A DNA stretch of 6,643 nucleotides from Pseudodesulfovibrio sp. (GTDB lineage Bacteria > Desulfobacterota > Desulfovibrionia > Desulfovibrionales > Desulfovibrionaceae). Of this stretch, positions 1 to 4,230 are shown one piece after another. Within the stretch, counting starts at the first letter, position 1. Each line of letters opens with the position of its first letter. The DNA lies in the NCBI GenBank assembly GCA_022712815.1, contig JAFLJW010000320.1, positions 1-6,643 of the forward strand, read 5' to 3'. The notes below the pieces were generated by a model. It did no database searches. It was not told the origin of the DNA and saw only the letters and a program-made list of their open reading frames with translations. A program made the position numbers and the translations under genes.

Positions 1-684
1 TATAAAGGACAACACGCTGGGACTTTTGGTGATTTTGGTTGCTTCAGTTTTTATGTGACCAAAAACATCTGCACCGGCGAGGGCGGCATGGTCATGGCCC
101 GGACAGCCGAAGATATCAGGCACGTCAAGGTACTCGGCCTGCACGGCATGTCCGCCGATGCCTGGAAACGGTTCTCGGACGACGGCTACAAGCACTATCA
201 GGTGGTCGAGGCGGGATTCAAATACAACATGATGGACATTCAGGCCGCCATCGGCATCCATCAACTCAAGCGGGTCGAAAAATCTTTCATCCGCCGTTGC
301 GAGATTTGGGACATGTATCAGGAAGCCTTCAAGGACCTGCCGCTTGGCCTGCCAGCTCCCGAAGAAACAGACACGCGCCACGCCCGGCATCTCTATACGA
401 TCATGATCGACGAGGCCAAAACCGGCATCAAGCGCGATGATTTTCTTGTCCGCATCACCAGGGAGGGCATCGGTGTCGGTGTCCACTACCTGAGCATTCC
501 GGAACAGCCTTACTACCGGGACCGCTTTGGCTGGACTCTTGAAGACACACCCAATGCCGTGCGTCTGGGCCGCCAGACCGTCAGCCTGCCGCTTTCGGCC
601 AAGCTGACCGATGATGATGTCGCGGATGTCATTAAAGCTGTCAAAATATGTCTCGCCCCTCCCTCCCTCCCTTTAGAACAATAG
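1..684 (+). CDS. DegT/DnrJ/EryC1/StrS-family PLP aminotransferase, C-terminal part
   Basis: Partial gene; the reading frame is open from base 1, so the start and roughly the N-terminal 40% lie outside the window. The visible 227 residues begin YKGQHAGTFGDFGCFSFYVTKN. The lysine of VTKN (codon 61-63) sits where the family carries the lysine that forms the Schiff base with pyridoxal phosphate, and it is followed by the usual TGEGGMV. Further on are GFKYNMMDIQAAIG, the conserved RHLYTI, GVGVHYLSIPEQPYY and a C-terminal TVSLPLSAKLTDDDV, all in family order. Members transaminate keto-sugars of nucleotide sugars, giving 4-amino or 3-amino sugars for surface polysaccharide, lipid A or glycoprotein modification. 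The exact substrate cannot be read from this fragment. A GTG at 55 is in frame but lies inside the conserved core, so it is not the start. The gene ends in TAG, 73 bp before the MarR gene. Family assignment is secure; the sugar is unknown. Confidence 0.93.
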   Translation, partial: YKGQHAGTFGDFGCFSFYVTKNICTGEGGMVMARTAEDIRHVKVLGLHGMSADAWKRFSDDGYKHYQVVEAGFKYNMMDIQAAIGIHQLKRVEKSFIRRCEIWDMYQEAFKDLPLGLPAPEETDTRHARHLYTIMIDEAKTGIKRDDFLVRITREGIGVGVHYLSIPEQPYYRDRFGWTLEDTPNAVRLGRQTVSLPLSAKLTDDDVADVIKAVKICLAPPSLPLEQ

Positions 685-705
685 CCTGTCAGGCCATGAC
701 GATTT

Positions 706-721
706 CCCTGATCAAACAGGG
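706..721 (+). terminator. weak hairpin after the aminotransferase gene
   Basis: CCCTG (706-710) and CAGGG (717-721) form a perfect 5-bp stem with a 6-base loop, 22 bp after the aminotransferase stop. No T-run follows, because the sequence goes straight into the TTGACA of the next promoter. It may help end transcription, but it is not a convincing intrinsic terminator. Confidence 0.25.
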
Positions 722-722
722 G

Positions 723-751
723 TTGACAAAATAGTTAAGCGCCTTTACTTT
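723..751 (+). promoter_or_regulatory. sigma-70-type promoter of the MarR gene
   Basis: A perfect -35 hexamer TTGACA (723-728) is followed, after a 17-bp spacer, by TACTTT (746-751), which keeps the first two and the last base of the -10 consensus. Transcription would begin about 7 bases further on, at or next to the ATG at 758. The assignment rests on the sequence pattern only. Confidence 0.6.
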
Positions 752-753
752 TT
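729..753 (+). promoter_or_regulatory. palindromic candidate MarR operator
   Basis: AGTTAAG (733-739) and CTTTACT (743-749) are inverted repeats matching at 6 of 7 positions around the central CGC. The symmetry continues into flanking A and T runs (729-731 with 751-753). The dyad fills the space from just behind the -35 box to past the -10 box of the promoter directly upstream of a MarR-family gene. This size and position are typical of MarR autorepression sites, where a dimer would block RNA polymerase. Binding is inferred. Confidence 0.5.
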
Positions 754-757
754 CAAC

Positions 758-1234
758 ATGGCAAAGAACACAACTTCAATCAAGGCCGTGGCAACTCGGC
801 TGCGAGGAATCATCAACAAGCATGCTGGGGTTGAGGAACTGCCCATCAGGTTTGGAGATGGGGTGGAACTTACTCCTAGAGAAATTCATGTAATTCAAGC
901 TATTGGCGATCATAAGTTAATCAATGTGCGAGACTTGGCCGGGCATTTTTGCGTCACGAAAAGTGCGGCTTCCCAAATGGTATCAAAATTGGTCAAACGC
1001 AAATTGGTCAGGAAACGTCAGGCACCTCACAGCAACAAGGAATTGCAACTGGACCTGACCGACCAAGGCTTAAAGGCGCACCGGGTTCATGAAAAGATGC
1101 ACGCTGACCACAAGAGTGAACTGGAAAAGGAATTGGCCGGATTCTCTGAAGCGGACCTGCAAACCACCGCGTCTGTCCTGGAAATTATTGAATCCGTCCT
1201 TGAACGCCGACTTTCCCGGATGCTTGATGAATAG
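758..1234 (+). CDS. MarR-family winged-helix transcriptional regulator
   Basis: This 158-residue protein has the usual MarR length and layout. An N-terminal dimerisation helix comes first, then helix 2 beginning LTPREIHVIQAIGD (about residues 38-51). The helix-turn-helix follows, with VRDLAGHFCVTKSAASQMVSKL near residues 57-78. The wing is RKRQAPHSNKELQLDLTDQG (near 85-105), and long C-terminal helices rebuild the dimer interface. MarR proteins are dimeric cytoplasmic repressors that release DNA on binding a small ligand or on cysteine oxidation. This protein has one visible cysteine (HFCVTK, in the recognition region), so redox sensing is possible but unproven. No Shine-Dalgarno sequence precedes the ATG, and the -10 box ends only 6 bases before it, so the mRNA may be leaderless. 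The methyltransferase gene starts 81 bp downstream on the same strand and is the most likely co-regulated target. The ligand is unknown. Confidence 0.9.
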   Translation: MAKNTTSIKAVATRLRGIINKHAGVEELPIRFGDGVELTPREIHVIQAIGDHKLINVRDLAGHFCVTKSAASQMVSKLVKRKLVRKRQAPHSNKELQLDLTDQGLKAHRVHEKMHADHKSELEKELAGFSEADLQTTASVLEIIESVLERRLSRMLDE

Positions 1235-1243
1235 TTTTTTTAC

Positions 1244-1266
1244 GGATAAGGTTCAGCCCCTTAACC
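1244..1266 (+). repeat. imperfect inverted repeat between the MarR and methyltransferase genes
   Basis: GGATAAGG (1244-1251) and CCTTAACC (1259-1266) pair at 7 of 8 positions around a 7-base loop. The right arm read on the other strand contains GTTAAG, the same six bases as the left half of the dyad in front of the MarR gene. The arm spacing differs between the two sites. It could be a secondary regulator site or a weak intercistronic hairpin. Confidence 0.3.
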
Positions 1267-1315
1267 ATTCGTAGAAAGTCTAACCCGACCCAACCCGCTA
1301 CAATAAGGAGTGTCT

Positions 1316-1915
1316 ATGATTCGTGACGATAAAAGAGTGCCTGCCGGAACCTGCGGAAGTGCCAAAAAAAGGCATGGCCCAAGCAGTTTCAACATGCAGG
1401 ATTCGAAACTCGTTTTTGATAATCTGCGGATAAAACCAGGTGATACAGTTCTTGATCTTGGCTGCGGTCCCGGCGACTACTCAATGCATCTGGCCGGTCT
1501 CGTTAAAGAGCAAGGCACGGTATACTCTCTCGATAAATGGGCCGAAGCAATCAAACGCCTCAAGGAAGAGAACGTGGAGACCATTATTCCCATGGTTCAC
1601 GATATGACCAAGCCCCTGCCGTTGCAGGACAGCAGTACCGATCTTTGCCTGATAACCACGGTGCTTCATATCCTTGATTTGAAAAAACATGGGCAGGTTA
1701 TTTTCAACGAGGTTCGCCGGGTGCTTAAACCAGACGGTGAACTGGCCGTCATTGAATGCAAGAAAGAAGATCAGCCGTGGGGACCACCCAAGGAGCGACG
1801 GCTCGCAGCGCAAGATGTTGAATCTGTCGTTGTTCCATGCGGATTTTCAACAAATAAGATAATTGATCTTGGTGTCACATACATGATTACATTCCAACTC
1901 GATAAGTCGAAGTAA
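1316..1915 (+). CDS. class I SAM-dependent methyltransferase
   Basis: A 199-residue cytoplasmic enzyme with a complete Rossmann-type methyltransferase core. Motif I is VLDLGCGPGDYS (residues 45-56), which binds S-adenosylmethionine. VYSLDKW follows, with the acidic residue that contacts the ribose. HDMTKPLPLQDSSTDLCL and then VLHILDL make up the middle of the fold, and EVRRVLKPDGELAVIE is the conserved post-motif strand of the Methyltransf_11/UbiE-type families. The acceptor substrate cannot be told from sequence. ATG at 1316 is chosen because AAGGAG (1305-1310) sits 5 bases upstream; the in-frame GTG at 1310 overlaps that site. The gene lies 81 bp behind a MarR regulator on the same strand, which suggests an inducible detoxification or metabolite-modification role. 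That is inference from context. The short C-terminal tail (GVTYMITFQLDKSK) is complete and the gene is followed by a hairpin terminator. Confidence 0.88.
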   Translation: MIRDDKRVPAGTCGSAKKRHGPSSFNMQDSKLVFDNLRIKPGDTVLDLGCGPGDYSMHLAGLVKEQGTVYSLDKWAEAIKRLKEENVETIIPMVHDMTKPLPLQDSSTDLCLITTVLHILDLKKHGQVIFNEVRRVLKPDGELAVIECKKEDQPWGPPKERRLAAQDVESVVVPCGFSTNKIIDLGVTYMITFQLDKSK

Positions 1916-1964
1916 AAATGTAACACGGGTTTGATACACTCTCTCTGACTCAGGGCTTCAAGGC

Positions 1965-1998
1965 AAAGGCCCGACTCAAAACGAGCCGGACCTTTTGT
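1965..1998 (+). terminator. intrinsic terminator of the methyltransferase gene
   Basis: AAAGGCCCGACTC (1965-1977) and GAGCCGGACCTTT (1983-1995) form a 13-bp stem with two mismatches around the loop AAAAC. The T-rich CCTTTTGT follows on the plus strand. It lies 49 bp after the methyltransferase stop and before the convergent gene at 2030-2245, as expected for a plus-strand terminator. The tail on the minus strand is poorer. Confidence 0.7.
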
Positions 1999-2025
1999 CT
2001 GAAATGGATGGAAGATCAAATATTG

Positions 2026-2040
2026 ACGACTAACAGTCGT
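2026..2040 (-). terminator. small hairpin over the stop of the 71-residue gene
   Basis: ACGACT (2026-2031) and AGTCGT (2035-2040) are perfect 6-bp inverted repeats with a 3-base loop that overlap the minus-strand TAG at 2030-2032. Read on the minus strand, the stem is followed by CAATATTTGA, a weak T tract. It may be a poor terminator or an mRNA 3' end; support is modest. Confidence 0.25.
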
Positions 2041-2245
2041 AAAAATCCTTGTTGATGTAGAAACAGAGATCAAAGAGGTTCTGGACCATCTCGTCAACAA
2101 TCTCCCCGGAGTGGGCGGACGGGGTTTCGACACTCACGGTCTTGTTGATTATCTTTGAAAAAAGCATTCCGATAAGCTGGTCATCGTACATAGTCCAGTA
2201 CTTGCTTCCTGAGGGGAATTTCTTGTCGAATCCGTGGTAGTACAT
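2030..2245 (-). CDS. small hypothetical protein, 71 residues
   Basis: I do not recognise this protein. It begins MYYHGFDKKFPSGSKYW and ends NLFDLCFYINKDFYDC. It is rich in aromatic residues (Tyr, Phe, Trp), has two cysteines in the last eleven residues, and has no signal peptide or clear membrane segment. The middle, DQLIGMLFSKIINKTVSVE and GEIVDEMVQNLFDL, looks amphipathic, as in small cytoplasmic helical proteins. The evidence that it is real is a GGAG ribosome binding site (minus strand of 2254-2257) 8 bases before the ATG, a clean stop, a protein-like composition, and no better ORF on the other strand. The gene converges with the methyltransferase. Its ribosome binding site lies exactly at the edge of the MITE-like segment described at 2257-2393, so its promoter may have been displaced. 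Function unknown. Confidence 0.6.
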   Translation of the reverse strand: MYYHGFDKKFPSGSKYWTMYDDQLIGMLFSKIINKTVSVETPSAHSGEIVDEMVQNLFDLCFYINKDFYDC

Positions 2246-2250
2246 ATATC

Positions 2251-2399
2251 GGTCTCCAATCTCAGCTTGGGATAGTTTCTGTTGTTACTTACCCTATCGG
2301 CATTCACCACAAACCTCTTTATGGGCGAATAAAATTTAATTTTTATTCATGAAACCAAATGATTGCGCGTGCCCCGTTGAGTGGCTGAGATTGGGTCTC
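2251..2399. mobile_element. MITE-like segment with terminal inverted and flanking direct repeats
   Basis: CAATCTCAGC (2257-2266) and GCTGAGATTG (2384-2393) are perfect 10-bp inverted repeats. Each is abutted on its outer side by the same six bases, GGTCTC (2251-2256 and 2394-2399). The enclosed 137 bp holds no credible ORF, is AT-rich in the middle, and contains a perfect internal palindrome. Terminal inverted repeats plus a target-site-like duplication around a short non-coding body are the hallmarks of a non-autonomous miniature element. No transposase is present and I cannot test for other copies, so the assignment is tentative. The alternative is an ordinary pair of regulator sites or an RNA stem. 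Confidence 0.4.
2327..2348. repeat. AT-rich perfect palindrome
   Basis: GAATAAAA (2327-2334) and TTTTATTC (2341-2348) are perfect 8-bp inverted repeats around TTTAAT. The palindrome lies inside the MITE-like segment in the gap between the small minus-strand gene and the response regulator. It could be a regulator site or a weak hairpin; no bound protein can be named. Confidence 0.45.
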
Positions 2400-2443
2400 C
2401 CTCTATCTAAAACACTCTTGAAATCAGCAAAAATGACACGTTG

Positions 2444-2461
2444 GTTGCCAAAATGTTGCCG
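2444..2461 (+). promoter_or_regulatory. phased GTTGCC direct repeats upstream of the response regulator
   Basis: GTTGCC occurs at 2444-2449 and again at 2455-2460, exactly 11 bp apart, separated by AAAAT. A third related GTTGTC starts at 2463. Two 6-7 bp direct repeats with an AT-rich 4-5 bp spacer and one-helical-turn periodicity are the classical arrangement of OmpR/PhoB-family binding sites such as Pho boxes, although the bases differ from the E. coli Pho box. The site ends 72 bp before the GTG of an OmpR/PhoB-type gene, so autoregulation is a reasonable inference. Confidence 0.35.
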
Positions 2462-2463
2462 AG

Positions 2464-2486
2464 TTGTCACACTCCCACTGTAACAA
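2464..2486 (+). promoter_or_regulatory. imperfect dyad in the response-regulator leader
   Basis: TTGTCACA (2464-2471) and TGTAACAA (2479-2486) are inverted repeats matching at 7 of 8 positions around CTCCCAC. It sits 46 bp ahead of the response regulator start and could be an operator or part of the promoter. I could not fit a convincing -35/-10 pair here. Confidence 0.3.
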
Positions 2487-2532
2487 TCAGGCTATAGCAG
2501 TGCCGTACGAAAATCGTTATAAGGAGTTCACC

Positions 2533-3219
2533 GTGTCCGCCAAAAAAATTCTGGTGGTCGAAGACCACAAAGACACAAGAGAATTACTCAAATACAATCT
2601 GGTTTCTGCCGGATTCGATGTCACTGCCACGGAAAACGGCCAGTCAGGGCTTGACCTCGCCGCCGCCTTCAAGCCGGATATCATCCTGCTTGATCTCATG
2701 ATGCCCGGCATGGACGGACTTGAAGTCTGTCGCAGGCTCAAAGGAGAAAATGATCTTGCCCGTATCCCCGTCATCATGCTCACCGCCAAAGGTGAGGAAA
2801 TAGACAAGATCGTCGGCCTTGAACTCGGTGCGGACGATTATGTTGTCAAACCCTTTTCGCCACGAGAACTCGTCCTGCGTATCAAGGCCGTCCTGCGTCG
2901 GTACGGACCACCAGAGCCAAACGCACCAAAACTATGGGAACGGGAAGGGCTGAAAATCGACTTTGAGGCACACAGACTGACCATAGAGGATCAGGAAGTC
3001 GCACTCACCGCCACGGAATTCAAACTGCTCACCGTGCTCATCGCAGGGGCCGGTAAAGTCCAGACCCGCGATAATCTCCTCGATACCGTCTGGGATACCC
3101 ACTTCGAAGGCTACTCACGAACAGTCGATACACACGTCCGAAGACTCCGGCAAAAACTCGATTCCTACGCCACCTGGATAGAAACCATCCGAGGCATCGG
3201 CTACAGATTCAAGGCTTAA
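2533..3219 (+). CDS. OmpR/PhoB-type response regulator
   Basis: This 228-residue two-component regulator has standard length. The receiver domain (about residues 4-120) shows the acidic pair E10-D11, the phospho-acceptor D54 in LLDLMMPGMDG, the switch T84 in IMLTAKG, and K106 in YVVKPFSPREL. The C-terminal winged-helix DNA-binding domain (about 135-228) carries LTATEFKLLTVL, the recognition-helix region RTVDTHVRRLRQKL, and the closing IRGIGYRF typical of the Trans_reg_C family. Phosphorylated dimers bind tandem direct repeats upstream of target genes. GTG at 2533 is the start, because AAGGAG (2521-2526) is 6 bases upstream and the protein then begins SAKKILVVEDHKD; the in-frame TTG at 2464 has no ribosome binding site. 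No histidine kinase, phoU or phosphate transporter gene lies in the window, so the cognate kinase and signal are unknown. The sequence is PhoB-like, but a phosphate role is not shown. Confidence 0.93.
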   Translation: MSAKKILVVEDHKDTRELLKYNLVSAGFDVTATENGQSGLDLAAAFKPDIILLDLMMPGMDGLEVCRRLKGENDLARIPVIMLTAKGEEIDKIVGLELGADDYVVKPFSPRELVLRIKAVLRRYGPPEPNAPKLWEREGLKIDFEAHRLTIEDQEVALTATEFKLLTVLIAGAGKVQTRDNLLDTVWDTHFEGYSRTVDTHVRRLRQKLDSYATWIETIRGIGYRFKA

Positions 3220-3260
3220 AATAGTGCCTCTCCACAGACATGCGGCGTTGCCGCGTCCCG

Positions 3261-3306
3261 CCCGGACGGGCAAGTATACTTCGTGCTGTCCGGGATTTCC
3301 TTTGGT
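3261..3306 (+). terminator. GC-rich hairpin terminator after the response regulator
   Basis: CCCGGAC (3261-3267) and GTCCGGG (3288-3294) are perfect inverted repeats. They enclose the perfect 10-bp palindrome AAGTATACTT (3272-3281) and are followed by ATTTCCTTT. This is a plausible factor-independent terminator 40 bp after the stop. A second small hairpin, GCGGC-GTT-GCCGC (3242-3254), precedes it. The T tract is interrupted, so efficiency is uncertain. Confidence 0.5.
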
Positions 3307-3459
3307 CACGGTAGCTGAGAGAGGATGAAGTCGAGCCTTGCTTGATTTTCTGTTTCCTGTACCTTGAAAAATTTCTAAAGTTTATGACGTTTCTGTTACA
3401 GGCTTGCTTTGAGGGTTGTAGCGCTTTCCTTTTTTATGTAGAAAATACAAAATCATAAT
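3295..3459 (+). promoter_or_regulatory. leader region of the DJ-1/PfpI gene
   Basis: Beyond the terminator this gap has no credible ORF. TTGTAG (3416-3421) with TAGAAA (3439-3444), spaced 17 bp, is the best promoter guess, but it is weak. The stretch just before the gene is strongly A/T-rich, ending in the AAGGAG ribosome binding site at 3460-3465. I see no riboswitch-like structure. Confidence 0.2.
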
Positions 3460-3471
3460 AAGGAGAAAATC

Positions 3472-4059
3472 ATGGCTGCGAAAAAGATTCTCATGTTGGT
3501 TGGTGATTTTGTTGAGGATTATGAGGTGATGGTGCCTTTCCAGATGCTCCTCATGGTCGGTCACGATGTTCAGGCGGTTTGCCCGGACAAAAAGGCCGGA
3601 GAGACTGTGAAGACCGCGGTGCATGATTTCGAGGGGGACCAGACCTATAGTGAAAAACCCGGTCACAACTTCATGCTCAATGCCGATTTTGCTGAAGTCA
3701 AGGCCGAGGATTTCGATGCCTTGGTCATTCCCGGTGGCCGTGCTCCCGAATACCTGCGCCTGAACTCGGAAGTTATTGCCTTGGTCAAGAGTTTCTCCGA
3801 AGCGGACAAGCCCATTGCCGCCGTTTGCCACGGCCAGCAGATTCTGGCCGCTGCCAATGTCGTACAAGGGAAAAGTTGCATGAGTTACCCCGCGGTCAAG
3901 CCGGAAATCGAGGCTGCCGGAGGCACTTGGGTCTGCCAGAACGACACTTTTTCGGATGCCCATGCAGACGGCAATCTGGTGACTGCCGCCGCTTGGCCCG
4001 CCCATCCCGCCTGGATGCGCAAATTCCTGGAAGTCATCGGAACCAGAATCGAAGCCTAA
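3472..4059 (+). CDS. DJ-1/PfpI-family protein, DJ-1D-like
   Basis: A 195-residue single-domain protein of the DJ-1/ThiJ/PfpI superfamily. The nucleophile-elbow cysteine is C119 in AAVCHGQQIL, followed by H120. The conserved glutamate that pairs with the cysteine is E15 in GDFVEDYE, and the loop VIPGGRAPEYLR (residues 85-96) is characteristic. From memory, the segments HDFEGDQTYSEKPGHNF, GGRAPEYL, CHGQQILAAA, YPAVK and DGNLVTAAAWPAHP match plant DJ-1D proteins, which have glutathione-independent glyoxalase (methylglyoxal to lactate) activity, more closely than classical PfpI proteases. A role in reactive carbonyl detoxification or protein repair is therefore likely but unproven. The start is fixed by AAGGAG (3460-3465) 6 bases before the ATG. 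No signal peptide, so cytoplasmic. It is a single-gene unit, with a hairpin region before it and a strong terminator after it. Confidence 0.92.
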   Translation: MAAKKILMLVGDFVEDYEVMVPFQMLLMVGHDVQAVCPDKKAGETVKTAVHDFEGDQTYSEKPGHNFMLNADFAEVKAEDFDALVIPGGRAPEYLRLNSEVIALVKSFSEADKPIAAVCHGQQILAAANVVQGKSCMSYPAVKPEIEAAGGTWVCQNDTFSDAHADGNLVTAAAWPAHPAWMRKFLEVIGTRIEA

Positions 4060-4089
4060 GTCATTTCATCATCCAGGGACTCACCTTTT

Positions 4090-4129
4090 TTCATGGCATC
4101 GATCAGCTTTCGATGCCATGAATTTTATT
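4090..4129 (+). terminator. strong intrinsic terminator of the DJ-1/PfpI gene
   Basis: TTCATGGCATCGA (4090-4102) and TCGATGCCATGAA (4110-4122) form a perfect 13-bp stem with the 7-base loop TCAGCTT, followed by TTTTATT. It starts 30 bp after the stop codon. The opposite strand is followed by A residues, so it should act only on plus-strand transcripts, not on the converging minus-strand gene. Confidence 0.85.
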
Positions 4130-4230
4130 CGGAGGATGAAACCGAGTAAGTCTTTTGATATGGCCTTCTGCCATTGAGGAATGAGTGAGGGCAACAAGGT
4201 CTGAGTCATTCAAAAACATATGGTTCCCCC

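Noticed and set aside
1310..1315. GTG start two codons ahead of the methyltransferase ATG
   Set aside because: The GTG overlaps the AAGGAG ribosome binding site that serves the ATG at 1316.
2441..2460. Sigma-54 promoter (TTGG...TTGCC)
   Set aside because: The spacing between GG and GC is 13 bp or 2 bp, not the required 10 bp.
2464..2484. Canonical Pho box (TTGTCAC and CTGTAAC)
   Set aside because: The two elements are 14 bp apart rather than 11, and the spacer is not AT-rich; the GTTGCC pair upstream has the better geometry.
2464..2532. TTG-initiated N-terminal extension of the response regulator
   Set aside because: No ribosome binding site precedes the TTG, the extra 23 residues match nothing in the receiver family, and the GTG at 2533 has AAGGAG at ideal spacing.
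3382..4005. 207-codon minus-strand frame opposite the DJ-1/PfpI gene
   Set aside because: It mirrors a gene with clear catalytic motifs and a strong ribosome binding site on the plus strand; its own translation shows no recognisable domain.
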